Shown: positions 13,916-24,700 of the stretch, one piece after another
How positions within the stretch are numbered: the first letter of the stretch is position 1
Layout of the letters: each line of letters opens with the position of its first letter
Virus record (IMG/VR): IMGVR_UViG_3300023174_000295
Location: 1-43,131 of that record
Length of the DNA: 43,131 nt
Strand: one strand, 5' to 3'
Origin: a virus
Translations under genes and position numbers: made by a program
The notes under the pieces: generated by a model
Told to the model about the DNA's origin: nothing
Databases searched by the model: none
The model's input: the letters and a program-made list of their open reading frames with translations, nothing else

Positions 13916-15529
13916 ATGGCCTCAACAGCACAGATACAAGCACAGATCAATTCAAAAGAAGTCACAGTTCGAGGACTAGAAAATAGCCTCGATTCCTTGC
14001 CTTCTGGTTCAGCAGAAGCCAAGGCAGTACAACAACAGATCAATGTGCTCAACGGTCAAATTTATCTACTAAATGTTGATCTAGTGAACTCGGGCACAGT
14101 GACCAATCCTCCAGACCCACAGGTCAGCACAGGTACACCTCCATCAATAACTCCTCCACCAATTGTTAGAACTCCAACAGTGGTCACAGATCCTCCTGAC
14201 CCAACAGTTGCGTCAGTTCAATTTGATGAAGCAGGAGTAGATACCGCCAATCAATTTGTGTATGGCCCCGACGGACTGTTGAGACCAGCCACAAATCCTT
14301 ATGTAATTAACCAAGGCAATACTCAAGTCGTTGCACCGGTGCCACAAAACACTTTCCCACAAACAGTGGGCGGCGACTTTGTAGCATCGTATGATCCAGA
14401 AACAGGCAAGTGGGACGTTGTTAATTTGGCCACAGGATTGCCAGTTCAGACTGGCCTCACTGAACAACAAGCTATTCTTGACGCTCAAAATCTTTCCGTA
14501 GGCGATCCGGGCTATGGTGGCTTGGCTGCACGTAACTTTGGTGTGGCCTACGACGACAACGGATTCTTATTACCTGGCTATACCCTTGATGAAAATAATA
14601 ACCCTGTGTATGTTGGTGGCGACTTTGTTGAACCAGCCACAGCATACTCAGCTGAACAATCACGTGCTCAAGCCTTGTTGGATCAAGCACGTCAGCAAGC
14701 ATCTGTTTCTGCCTTACGCAAAGCCAGCGGCAAAGCAGTAGGAGATGGAGACTGGCGAGTAAGATTACGTTTAGCCCCTGGTGCAAATTATCTTTACAAA
14801 ACTCCAGGCATAAATTCAGCTGGTATCATGGAGCCACTGCGAAACACCGACGGGGTGGTGTTTCCATACACTCCTCGCATAGACATGACCTACTCGGCAG
14901 ATTATAATCCCACAGACCTGGTACATTCTAACTATCGAGCATATTTTTACAAAGGCAGTAAAGTTGGAGAAATAGTTCTCAACTGTGACTTCACAGCACA
15001 AGACTCTACAGAAGCAGACTATCTGTTGGCCACAATACATTTTTTAAGATCCTGTACCAAGATGTTCTACGGACAGGACAAGAATCGCGGTGCACCGCCT
15101 CCATTGGTTTTTCTTTCGGGACTTGGCGAATTCCAGTTCAATGAACATCCTTGTGTGGTATCGCAGTTTAACTATAACTTGCCCAGCGATGTGGATTATA
15201 TTCGTGCTCGTGGCCGCCAATCAACATCAGCAGGTGTGACACAAGGTGGCAACGGACTCATGTTCCGTAGAACATTGTCCAGTACAACTACAGCTAGTTA
15301 TAGTCTCAGCAGTATATGGAGTCGACTCACAGGAGCAAACTTACCACAAGGCGGTATGAATATTCCACCTTCGCCTCCCAACCTTGGATTAAATTCTCCA
15401 ACCTATGTGCCAACCAAAATCAGTATAGCCATAACATTGTTACCAATGCCTACACGCAGTCAGGTCAGCCAACAGTTCAGCCTTGAAAAATACGCCAATG
15501 GCAACTTATTAAAAGGAGGGTTCTGGTAA
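13916..15529 (+). CDS. Baseplate-tail tube junction protein (gp48/gp54-like), 537 aa
   Basis: The N terminus (about 1-60) is a predicted coiled coil, followed by a Pro/Thr-rich linker with repeated PPDP at about 63-100. The C-terminal half, from DWRVRLRLAPGANYLYK on, carries TPRIDMTYSADYNPTDLVHS, AQDSTEADYLLATIHFLRS and GEFQFNEHPCVVSQFNYNLP. I recall this pattern from proteins annotated as tube initiator, tube cap or gp48/gp54-like in T4-related marine phages. Such proteins sit on the hub and nucleate the tail tube. The gene leads the plus-strand tail cluster and is followed immediately by gp53, sharing one base (TAATGG) after AGGAGG. The family is reasonably clear; the exact T4 equivalent is not. 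Confidence 0.65.
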   Translation: MASTAQIQAQINSKEVTVRGLENSLDSLPSGSAEAKAVQQQINVLNGQIYLLNVDLVNSGTVTNPPDPQVSTGTPPSITPPPIVRTPTVVTDPPDPTVASVQFDEAGVDTANQFVYGPDGLLRPATNPYVINQGNTQVVAPVPQNTFPQTVGGDFVASYDPETGKWDVVNLATGLPVQTGLTEQQAILDAQNLSVGDPGYGGLAARNFGVAYDDNGFLLPGYTLDENNNPVYVGGDFVEPATAYSAEQSRAQALLDQARQQASVSALRKASGKAVGDGDWRVRLRLAPGANYLYKTPGINSAGIMEPLRNTDGVVFPYTPRIDMTYSADYNPTDLVHSNYRAYFYKGSKVGEIVLNCDFTAQDSTEADYLLATIHFLRSCTKMFYGQDKNRGAPPPLVFLSGLGEFQFNEHPCVVSQFNYNLPSDVDYIRARGRQSTSAGVTQGGNGLMFRRTLSSTTTASYSLSSIWSRLTGANLPQGGMNIPPSPPNLGLNSPTYVPTKISIAITLLPMPTRSQVSQQFSLEKYANGNLLKGGFW

Positions 15530-15828
15530 TGGCCGTCTATGCCCCAACCAGTGCATATTTTAGCACACCCAAAAATAATATCTATCTTGGGTTTATGACC
15601 AATCGTCCTATTCCAAAACAGGCCGACGATATTTTGTTTAAAATCAACACTACCTATAATCTCCGACCAGACTTACTGGCCTATGACTTGTATGGTGATG
15701 CTGGCCTATGGTGGGTATTTGCTCAACGCAACCCCAACACACTGACAGATCCATTGGGCAGTTTTCGAGATGGTGTACAAATCTACATTCCCAAAATTGA
15801 TACATTAAAAGCCGCCCTGGGATTCTAA
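15529..15828 (+). CDS. 53: Baseplate wedge subunit gp53
   Basis: 99 residues. LRPDLLAYDLYGDAGLWWVF, then AQRNPNTLTDPLGSF and VQIYIP is the core pattern of the Gp53 family, which has a LysM-like fold and clamps the wedge subunits around the hub in T4. T4 gp53 is about 196 residues; this version keeps mainly the conserved core, a common state in marine relatives. It overlaps the previous stop by one base and has a strong ribosome site (AAAAGGAGGG). The large hub gene starts 3 nt after its stop. Confidence 0.85.
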   Translation: MAVYAPTSAYFSTPKNNIYLGFMTNRPIPKQADDILFKINTTYNLRPDLLAYDLYGDAGLWWVFAQRNPNTLTDPLGSFRDGVQIYIPKIDTLKAALGF

Positions 15829-15831
15829 CAC

Positions 15832-18800
15832 ATGGCGCAAACTTTTTTAACAAGTCAACGAGAGGCAGACAAGTATCTTAATCTGGCTCAAATACAGTTA
15901 TCCACTGCACAAAATCTTGATGGAGAATTGGCAGCATCTGTGGCTGTACAAAACGTACCTCGATCAGAAAATCTCTATGGTCAAGTCAATACATTTCTTG
16001 GCCTAGCACAAACCAATAACTCTAAAGCAGGTTCTGAAATCAGCGATATGGCTCGACAAGCCACCGTGGAACCAGAACGACAGTTGGTACAGACTTTTAC
16101 TGCTATACAAAAAAGTATTCAAGATGGTATAGGTTCTATTAGAGCTTCGTCACAAAGACTGATCAATCAGCTAACACAAACTCGTTACAACGAAGCAAAC
16201 AATACTCCAACTACGCCAGGAGTGTCAGCTGGCGAAGAAGTAATTGTGGACAGGCAAGCTCGCAGTGAAGATGCAGTTGTGTCAAATCCGCCACCACCTT
16301 TGATTGTCAACGATGACGACGGCAATCCTCTTCCTAATCCCAACCAGGTTTCCTCAGAAACCAATGCACAGCAACCACCATTGGAAAACAATGAAGATCT
16401 TGGCAACGTTGAAGGAGCATCTGTGGTGGGTGGCGATCGCGTCACTAGATCGTTGGTGCAAACTCAAAACAACGGCCCTTTTGCCCCCAATGACGACAAC
16501 AGAGATCAAGCATCGGCTGTGATAGGCGCCACTGTGGCCGAAGGCGGCCGCCCGCAAATTGCTCCTGAGTTTTTGGCCCCAATCGTATCACAGCCCAATC
16601 CTTTGGCCAAGCTGGCATCAATGACATACACTATCAGCATCTATATCATGAATATAGAAGAATATCAACGCTTGCTGATCAGCCAGAGAAAAGTTTTGCC
16701 CACACAACAGTTAATCATTCAAAGTGGCGGCATTGACAAAGGCCTAGGATTTGGTAGCGGACAAAGAAACAAATATTTTGATGTGGATTTTTATCTTGAT
16801 GATCTGGTCATTGATAGCTCCATTGGTACTCAGAGTGGTACTAGAGCACACAATGCCCTGACTATGAAATTCACCGTGGTAGAACCCACTGGAGTAACAT
16901 TCATTGAGCGCATACGAAAAGCAGTCAAAGAACATCAAGCCGCAAAAAGTCCCACAGTGAGTGAAGCCAACCAGAATTTTCTCATGGTTGTTAGATTCTA
17001 TGGCTATGACGCAGAAGGTAAACTAATAAACGGCAGCCAGTTAGGTATCACCGAAGTTGGCAGTGACACCAATGCAGTATTAGAGAAGTGGTTTCCGTTT
17101 CAAATATCCAATATAAAATACAAACTTTCTGCAAAAACAGTAGAGTATCGAGTGGAAGCCACAGTCCCACAAACCAATATTGCATTCAGTGACATGACTG
17201 CCACGATTCCTTTTGATTTTGAATTGTCTGCTCCAGACGTCAAAACTTTGCTCAATGGTCGTGCAGTGGTAGGATACAACGCTGCCACAGGAGTTGATGC
17301 GGCAGGCAATACTGTTGGTATTCCTGTGTATGCCGAAGATGGGTCAGCATCCTCATTGAGACGAAATCCTGAAACAGGCGAACTCTACGACCCTGGAGTC
17401 AATGGCAGCGCACCTCCCAAAGCATCTTCTTTGAGCAATGCCAAAACGTATACACAAGGTTTGTGCGAAGCACTTAACCAGCATCAGCTCGAATTGGTAA
17501 GCACAGGTCAGCAAGAAATTGCTGACCAATATGAGATCATACTAGAAAATGTTCCTGGGTTGGTAGATGCCAAGATGGCAAGACCTGGCAAACAAGACAA
17601 ACTACGATCAACCATGCCTGTAGCCACCACAGCGGCAGAGGCCTTGTTGCCTAATAAAACACGCTACGATAATCAAAGTAAAAATTGGTCGGTGACCAGA
17701 GGTACCCAAATAGTTCAACTTATTGATCTAGTCATGCGCAACAGCAGTTATATCACCAGCCAACAAAATGTTATATTTGACGAAATCACCTTAAAGCCCA
17801 AAACACAAACACCAGTGCAAACCGTACAATGGTATCGTATACGAAGTAGAGTTACACCCATTGGCTACGATAATATCCGCAGGACTATTGCTTATAAAAC
17901 CACGTACACAGTTAGTAGATATCAGATCAATGATCCTCGAGTTCCAGTATTTCCGCAATCGCGCTATCGAGGAGCACACAAAATTTATAACTACTGGTTT
18001 ACAGGACAAAACAATGAAGTAATTGACCTAGATATCAATGTTGAATACAATTATGTTATGACATTTGGCAATAGCCAAGGCGGGTCAACTTTGAATGACT
18101 ATACATCTGATGGTAGGCTATATGAAAAAAGATATTTTCAAACCAAACCCAATTCAGAAGGCACAGGTGGCACAGGCGATACTACCACTCCTGCCGCACA
18201 GTTAGCCGAACGACTCTACAGTGATCAAGATATACAAAAAGCTCAGCTGACCATTATAGGGGATCCAGACTGGTTACAACAAAGTGATGTATTCTATAAT
18301 CGAGGTGTAGATCTCAAACCGTTTATGCCCGATGGGTCAGTAAATTCAGATGCCAGCGAAGTGTTGTATGAAATACGCATCAACCCTGTGGCAGACTACA
18401 ACATTAACACAGGGTTGGCAGAAGTCAATGCCAAAAATCAAGCCTACAGTCAAGCCACCGGCGAAACCAATTTAGCTTCACTCAGTACAGTGTTTGCGGC
18501 AAACGTTGTGCAAAGTACGTTTAGACAAGGTAAGTTTACACAAAAGTTAGCAGGTACCATAAGAAACTTCAATGCCAAAACTGCTGATCTTACAGCACAA
18601 GATCTAGCCAAGCAGTCGGGATCTCAGGTCATAGCTACCACTGTGGCAACAGCACAGCAAGCAGATGTAAGAACAGGACAACAGGCAGATATAAGACGAG
18701 TAGACAACGCAATTGCCGCACGCCGCGACCAATTTCGTACTGCCACTCCGGCAGCTCCGTTATATACAGATCCAATGGGCAGTACCGATGGAGCCGCTAT

Positions 18801-18903
18801 ACTGGCAGCGCAAGGAACAGCAGTGGCCAGCCAGCCCAGAGGTAGAAATGGGTCTGCACCCGGAGATGATGCGGCCCAGATCAGTGATATTATAGCACCA
18901 TAA
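15832..18903 (+). CDS. Large baseplate hub-like structural protein, 1023 aa
   Basis: The N-terminal part (to about 130) is helical and Gln-rich, followed by an acidic Pro/Asn-rich linker to about 250. The folded part begins NPLAKLASMTYTISIYIMN, with YFDVDFYLDDLVIDSSIGTQ, NALTMKFTVVEPTGVTFIE and YKLSAKTVEYRVEATVPQTN. It reads as beta-rich hub domains of the kind found in gp27-type proteins of large myoviruses. The C terminus is Gln/Ala-rich and low in complexity. Its position directly before the gp5-like spike gene matches the hub/spike pairing (gp27-gp5) in contractile tails. The hub role is therefore inferred from order and general features; I cannot show homology to gp27 by eye. Confidence 0.6.
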   Translation: MAQTFLTSQREADKYLNLAQIQLSTAQNLDGELAASVAVQNVPRSENLYGQVNTFLGLAQTNNSKAGSEISDMARQATVEPERQLVQTFTAIQKSIQDGIGSIRASSQRLINQLTQTRYNEANNTPTTPGVSAGEEVIVDRQARSEDAVVSNPPPPLIVNDDDGNPLPNPNQVSSETNAQQPPLENNEDLGNVEGASVVGGDRVTRSLVQTQNNGPFAPNDDNRDQASAVIGATVAEGGRPQIAPEFLAPIVSQPNPLAKLASMTYTISIYIMNIEEYQRLLISQRKVLPTQQLIIQSGGIDKGLGFGSGQRNKYFDVDFYLDDLVIDSSIGTQSGTRAHNALTMKFTVVEPTGVTFIERIRKAVKEHQAAKSPTVSEANQNFLMVVRFYGYDAEGKLINGSQLGITEVGSDTNAVLEKWFPFQISNIKYKLSAKTVEYRVEATVPQTNIAFSDMTATIPFDFELSAPDVKTLLNGRAVVGYNAATGVDAAGNTVGIPVYAEDGSASSLRRNPETGELYDPGVNGSAPPKASSLSNAKTYTQGLCEALNQHQLELVSTGQQEIADQYEIILENVPGLVDAKMARPGKQDKLRSTMPVATTAAEALLPNKTRYDNQSKNWSVTRGTQIVQLIDLVMRNSSYITSQQNVIFDEITLKPKTQTPVQTVQWYRIRSRVTPIGYDNIRRTIAYKTTYTVSRYQINDPRVPVFPQSRYRGAHKIYNYWFTGQNNEVIDLDINVEYNYVMTFGNSQGGSTLNDYTSDGRLYEKRYFQTKPNSEGTGGTGDTTTPAAQLAERLYSDQDIQKAQLTIIGDPDWLQQSDVFYNRGVDLKPFMPDGSVNSDASEVLYEIRINPVADYNINTGLAEVNAKNQAYSQATGETNLASLSTVFAANVVQSTFRQGKFTQKLAGTIRNFNAKTADLTAQDLAKQSGSQVIATTVATAQQADVRTGQQADIRRVDNAIAARRDQFRTATPAAPLYTDPMGSTDGAAILAAQGTAVASQPRGRNGSAPGDDAAQISDIIAP

Positions 18904-18913
18904 GAGGATATAG

Positions 18914-21355
18914 ATGGCAGAAAGCATACAACGGACTTCGGGAGTACCCGGTGCCTACAAACTAGATCGAGGCAATGCACCCACACAGGTGGGCATGTAT
19001 ATTGGCGAAGTGCGCCAAGTGGTTGACAACACACGAAGCGGCCGAGTCAAAGTTTGGATTGAAGACTTTGCAGGACCAGACAAAACCAATCCAGATCTGT
19101 GGCGCACAGTTGCACCAGTAAGTCCTTTCTATGGTGCAACCAATCCTCCGGTGGATCAAGAAACTGGCGAAGGTGGCTATGTACTCAACAAACAAAGTTA
19201 TGGTATGTGGTTTACTCCACCAGACATTGGAACAACCCTGGTTTGCTTCTTTGCATCTGGTGATTCAAACTATGGATATTATCTTGGTGCAGTGATTGAT
19301 CCAGGCGTGACACACATGTTGCCAGCCATTGGCGCCACACGCAATTACAAATTAGACAACAATGCTCAAGCACCGTATTTTCAAGGTGCACCACAACTAC
19401 CAGTGGTTGAACTCAACGTTAATAATAAAACACTGGATGAAAATCCTAGATTCTTTGACAGTAAAAAACCTGTGCATAGTGTGGTATCGGCTGTGCTGTT
19501 ACAGCAGGGCTTGATCAAAGATCCTGTGCGTGGTCCCATTGGATCAAATGCACAACGTGAAAGCCCCAGCGCGGCCTATGGTATTTCCACACCAGGGCGA
19601 CCTATCTATCTTGGTGGCATGAGCGACCAAGACGTTAAACAAAGACTAGAAGCAGGTGCAGTACAACCACAGGATGCCACTGTGATAGCACGTCGTGGCG
19701 GACATAGTTTTGTCATGGATGACGGTGATCTTGCCGGTGCAGATCAACTGGTACGAATCCGTACCTCCAAAGGTCACCAGATCACAATGAGTGATTCAGG
19801 CGATTGTTTTTACATCATACATGCCAATGGGCAGACCTGGATGGAGTTTGGCAGTCAAGGCACAGTGGACGTATATTCAACCAATTCCATCAATCTACGC
19901 AGTGGCGGCGATATCAATTTACACGCTGATCGAAACATCAGCATGAATGCCAAAGGATCTGTAAACATTCGTGGAGAAAAGTCAGTGGCCATTGAAGCTG
20001 AACTGGCACAAATAAATGCCTCCAAAGCCATGTTACTTTACAGTGACAGTTATGTTGGCATAAAGAGTGACGGAACCCTAAGCCTCAAAGCCAGCAAAAG
20101 TGGCACGTTCAACGGCGGAAGTCAGATGTCTCTGTCAGCAGGTTGTATTGCACTAAACAGTGGTGACGCACCCGATGTACCCAAACCAAGTAATATAGTA
20201 AAGCAAAGTCTTCCTGATGTTAAATTTGAAACCAACATAGGATGGGTAGTACAGCAAGGGGCCTTGCAGACCATAGTTACTCGAGCTCCTACTCACGAGC
20301 CTTATCCCTATCATGGCAGAGGAATTTCTGCCACTACGTCCTTGCAAACAGCAGAGCCCACTGCCGAAGTATCTCCACAAGTCACAGCCAAATACGTAGA
20401 GATACAAGACACTGAGTTTACTCCCATAGATGCTGAACAATATGAAACTCAAGAGCCAGCAGAAACCAATGTGGGATCTATAGAGCCAGAACAAGTCACA
20501 GGTATGTTGGCTCAGGCCAAAACAGAATTTGGACAAAATACAGATGTAATCAGTGACGAAGGTGTTGGTGAGTACAAACTAACTCCAGCACAACTAGAAG
20601 AAGCTGGATATCTTAAACCAGGCACAGTTGAGTTTTACCTCAGTGATGGAACTGCCACCAACACTGAAGTTTTGCTCAGTCCTGCTGTGTGGACTGGAAA
20701 ATCTGGAGTAACTGATGTCAGCGCACTGTTAAATGATAAAAAATTACAAACCACGGTTCAAACAGACTTGTATCAGTCATCATTGCAAGCACTTAGATCC
20801 ATTGGAGTTGTCACAGGCAATGAAAATCCTGCTCAATTGGCTGGTTTGGTACAGTCTGGATCAAGATACGGAGCCAACACAGTGCAGTCTTGGATACAAG
20901 GCACATTGGGCAATACTCCATTGGTACAAAGTATCAACAAGTTGGCACGTGGCGCACAATATGCTGTGGAATTTAGCAATCAGAAAGTCAGCGACGCCGT
21001 CAAAGGATTTAGTACAGTGCAGCCAGGGTCTACTGTGACGGTCAGCAGAGGCAGTGTTGACGATGCGGTTAGAGCTATTATTGGCAATGATAAAGTTACT
21101 ACCCCAGATTACAGTGGAGTATCGGTTAATAACATTGAAGGATCTGCCACGGCATTGCTGGAAGCTCAGCTATTTCAAATCACACAAGAAATATCGTCCA
21201 CACAGTCCGCTATTGCTACATTGGATACTACTATTGCAGAAACGGGTCAGCGACAAGCGGCAGTGGCTCTTTCACAAAGACGAGCAGATTTGTACCAAAT
21301 TTTAGAAGATCTTAGAGCTCAACAAGCAGACATAAGAAATCAACTTTTCATTTAA
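18914..21355 (+). CDS. Baseplate central spike/hub protein, gp5-like without lysozyme
   Basis: 813 residues. An OB-fold-like start, GMYIGEVRQVVDNTRSGRVK then VWIEDFAG, WRTVAPVSPFYGAT and MWFTPPDIGTTLVCFFASG, matches gp5/VgrG N-terminal domains. At about 310-410 a repetitive beta segment (VDVYSTNSINLRSGGDINLH, ISMNAKGSVNIRG, VAIEAELAQINAS) has the spacing of the triple-stranded spike helix of gp5 and VgrG. No lysozyme domain lies between the two parts, unlike T4 gp5; a cell-wall domain occurs instead in the putative tape measure protein. About 390 residues follow the helix, including a C-terminal coiled coil with QITQEISSTQSAIATLD. GAGGATAT lies 3-10 nt before the ATG. Confidence 0.75.
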   Translation: MAESIQRTSGVPGAYKLDRGNAPTQVGMYIGEVRQVVDNTRSGRVKVWIEDFAGPDKTNPDLWRTVAPVSPFYGATNPPVDQETGEGGYVLNKQSYGMWFTPPDIGTTLVCFFASGDSNYGYYLGAVIDPGVTHMLPAIGATRNYKLDNNAQAPYFQGAPQLPVVELNVNNKTLDENPRFFDSKKPVHSVVSAVLLQQGLIKDPVRGPIGSNAQRESPSAAYGISTPGRPIYLGGMSDQDVKQRLEAGAVQPQDATVIARRGGHSFVMDDGDLAGADQLVRIRTSKGHQITMSDSGDCFYIIHANGQTWMEFGSQGTVDVYSTNSINLRSGGDINLHADRNISMNAKGSVNIRGEKSVAIEAELAQINASKAMLLYSDSYVGIKSDGTLSLKASKSGTFNGGSQMSLSAGCIALNSGDAPDVPKPSNIVKQSLPDVKFETNIGWVVQQGALQTIVTRAPTHEPYPYHGRGISATTSLQTAEPTAEVSPQVTAKYVEIQDTEFTPIDAEQYETQEPAETNVGSIEPEQVTGMLAQAKTEFGQNTDVISDEGVGEYKLTPAQLEEAGYLKPGTVEFYLSDGTATNTEVLLSPAVWTGKSGVTDVSALLNDKKLQTTVQTDLYQSSLQALRSIGVVTGNENPAQLAGLVQSGSRYGANTVQSWIQGTLGNTPLVQSINKLARGAQYAVEFSNQKVSDAVKGFSTVQPGSTVTVSRGSVDDAVRAIIGNDKVTTPDYSGVSVNNIEGSATALLEAQLFQITQEISSTQSAIATLDTTIAETGQRQAAVALSQRRADLYQILEDLRAQQADIRNQLFI

Positions 21356-21358
21356 ATA
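21351..21358 (+). promoter_or_regulatory. Late-promoter-like octamer before gp25
   Basis: TTTAAATA overlaps the end of the spike gene and lies 7 nt before the gp25 ATG. The distance is too short for a normal leader, so it is listed only because of the recurring TAAATA core. Confidence 0.2.
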
Positions 21359-21365
21359 CATCACT

Positions 21366-21740
21366 ATGCCAACATTCATTGGATTTAACACTATTAACCA
21401 GTACAAAAAGTTTACACTTGTGGATTTTGAGTTAATCAAGCGTGACCTGCTGAATTATTTCAATATTCGCCAAGGCGAAAAAGTGGGTCGGCCTGACGTA
21501 GGAACCACAATGTGGAATTTGCTGTTTGAACCACAAACAGAACAAACAGCCAGCCTGGTCATTGAAGAGATGCAACGCATTGTAGGGCAAGATCCACGCA
21601 TATACCTTACCAAGGCCGACGCTTATCCGCAAGTCAATGGCATCCTAGTTGAACTAGAAATACAGACTGTACAAGGCACCAATGCTGAACGACTGAGTGT
21701 ATTTTTTGATCAACAAACACGCAACGCCAGCTACATCTAA
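21366..21740 (+). CDS. 25: Baseplate wedge subunit gp25
   Basis: 124 residues. GEKVGRPDVGTTMWNLLFEP, with the FEP version of the EPR motif, and a central helix followed by VNGILVELEIQTVQGT are typical of the gp25 family (also called GPW/gp25). In T4 gp25 binds the gp6-gp53 core bundle and has the sheath-initiator handshake fold. Length is close to T4 gp25 (132). It sits between the spike gene and gp6, the usual order. The ATG is 10 nt after the spike stop and no strong ribosome site is visible. Confidence 0.9.
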   Translation: MPTFIGFNTINQYKKFTLVDFELIKRDLLNYFNIRQGEKVGRPDVGTTMWNLLFEPQTEQTASLVIEEMQRIVGQDPRIYLTKADAYPQVNGILVELEIQTVQGTNAERLSVFFDQQTRNASYI

Positions 21741-21761
21741 AACTGAGCCGTTAATTGAAAC

Positions 21762-21769
21762 CATAAATA
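21762..21769 (+). promoter_or_regulatory. Late promoter candidate before gp6
   Basis: CATAAATA, 7 of 8 to TATAAATA, 16 nt before the gp6 ATG, with CGGAAGG in the leader as ribosome site. It may start a transcript for gp6 and the giant gene. Confidence 0.5.
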
Positions 21770-21785
21770 CTTTACGGAAGGTATT

Positions 21786-24700
21786 ATGGCCAAGACTACA
21801 AGACAAACTGCGATATTTGGAGTAGAGGACTGGAAGAGAATCTACCAGACTTACCGCGAAGCTGACTTTCAAAGCTACGACTTTGAAACGCTACGCAAGA
21901 GCTTCATTGACTACATTCGGATATATTATCCAGAAAACTTCAACGACTACATTGAGTCCAGCGAATTTGTGGCCTTGCTGGATGTCATGGCATTTATGGG
22001 ACAGTCGCTGTCCTTCCGCAATGACTTAAACATCCGTGAAAATTTCTTAGACACAGCAGAACGTAGAGATAGTGTTGTGCAGTTGGCTAACCTGGTTAGC
22101 TATACTCCAAAACGTAACCAAGAAGCGCAGGGTTATCTCAAAGTATTCAACGTATCAACCACAGAGAATGTGATAGACTTCAACGGTCAGAATCTCAGCG
22201 GTATCACAGTAAACTGGAATGATGTGACCAACGCCAACTGGCAAGAACAGTTCACAGTCATCCTCAATGCTGCCTTGGTTGACAGCCAAAGATTTGGTAA
22301 ACCAGGCGCTACTAAAAACATTCTTGGAGTAGAAACACAAGAATACAGTTTGAATTTAGTTCCGGGCTATTTGCCAGTGGTACCATTTACTGCCACAGTG
22401 GATGGAACTTCAATGACATTTGAAGCTGTAAGCTCAACATTTCAAAATGAAGACTATGTCTACGAGCCTGCACCGCGCCCATCGGGTATTTTTAATGTGT
22501 TGTTCCGTACCGATCGCTTGGGCTACGGTAGTCCCAATACAGGATTCTTTTTCTACTTCAAACAAGGTACACTACAAAATCAAGACTTTAATCTTGGCGA
22601 GCGCATTTCCAATCGTGTTGTGGCTGTAAACATTGAAGGCATCAACAATGACGACGTTTGGCTGTATCAGCTAGATGATGTAGGCAACATACAATTTGAA
22701 TGGGACAAAGTGCCCAGCTTGTATTCAGCGGCGGTTGAGCAACTGGCTCCCGATGCACGTAAATTCTTTGCAGTGACATCGAGAACCAATGATCAGATCA
22801 ATTTAAACTTTGGTGATGGAGTGTTTACAGAAATTCCTGTGGGCACATTCCGTTCTTATGTGCGTGCCTCCAACGGTCTGCAATACATCATCAACCCTGA
22901 AGAAATGCAAGCCATACAGATCAGCATTGGTTATGTAAGCCGCACTGGTCGTCTTGAAACCATTACATTTACTTGTGGCCTCAGTCAGCCAGTTTCCAAT
23001 GCGGCTTCTAGAGAAAGCCTGGCAGACATCAAGAGTCGTGCACCTGCTCGATACTACACACAAAACCGCATGGTCAATGGCGAAGATTACAACAATTTTC
23101 CTTATACCCTGTTTGGTACAATCATCAAATCAAAGGCAGTCAACCGCAGTTCCATTGGTACTAGCCGTTACCTTGACCTGGTTGACATCACAGGAAAATA
23201 TTCCTCAACCAACATTTTTGCCAGTGATGGCCTGATCTGGGAAAATACAGCCAGCCCAAGTTTTACTTTTACATTCGTTGACAAAAATGACATATCCAAC
23301 ATCATTGTCAATGCAGTTGAACCTGCACTGTCCAGTCGTGGAATGTTGGAATTCTATTATCAAAATTTCCTACGCCCTAGTTTGATCCCCATTGGTATCA
23401 AGTGGCAACAAAGTACCACAGCACTGAACGAAACCACTGGCTACTTTGAATTTATTGCGTCTGGCGCACCAGCACCCATTGGTCCTCAAACCAGTGACAA
23501 CAAAAAATACATGACACAAGGATCTTTGATCAAATTTGTTCCGCCTGCTGGCTACTACTTCGACGCCAATAACCGACTTAAATTAGGTGTTCCTGTATTG
23601 CCCAATGATAAGATAGTGTTATGGGCCACAGTCAGTGCTTTGATACTGGATGGTACTAATTTTGGCACAGGAAACTTGGCCAACGGTCAAGGTCCTGTGG
23701 TGTTAAACAACTTTATCCCAACAGGTGCCATACCTACACAAGTGATACCCAAGTTTATCACAGACTTGCCAACCACACTTGAACAGTCAATGATTGATCA
23801 AATTGAACTCTATAGAAATTTTGGTATTGGGTTTGACAATCTCACAGGTACCTGGTACCTAATTACCAGCCAAAATCTCAATCCTGCAACTACGTTTAGT
23901 TTGGCCAATGCACAAGATCAGTCAGGTCAAGGACTTGATAATTCCTGGCTAGTAGCGTTTGAAACAGATGGCGTTACATACACAGTGTCATACCGTGCTC
24001 TGCAAAGATTTTGGGGCAGTGTATTGCAAACTCGTTTCTTCTATGACGGATCGCAGGCAGTGTATGATCCTCGCACAGGTTCTGTGATCAATGATTTTAT
24101 CAACTGTCTCAAAACCAATAACTTACCTGATGTATCATTGCCGTTGAACAACGATGTTATAATGGACATCATCGGTCAACCCATACAATCAGATGGATAC
24201 ATTGATGATTTCCAGGTGCAGATTAGTTTTAAAGATTTTGACAACGATGGTGTAGCCGACGATCCAGATTATTTTGAAACTTTGGTAGCTCCAGAAATAA
24301 ATCCCACAACCAAGTATGTTTTCTTCCAACAAACAGTTGACTTTGACAATCTTGAACGTTACTTGCCTTTAAACAAAGGACAAGTAATCAGTGATTATGC
24401 CACATTGGATCAAATTGAATTGGCCAAAGCTGAATACTCAGATGGCCAGTATTTCTATGCCTATGATGACTTGGTATTCTATGAACTTGACATTGCCTTT
24501 AATGGTGTGAGAACTCTTACACAAGTTGAAGGACTTGTTGCACGAGTCGGCCGTCAAGATTTGTATTTCCAATACAGACACAATGCTCCATTGAACAGAC
24601 GTATCGATCCAGGATCATCCAACATCATTGATATCTACTTGGTCACTTCAGCTTACTATAATTCCTATCAGAATTACATCAAAGATTCAACTGGCACTGT

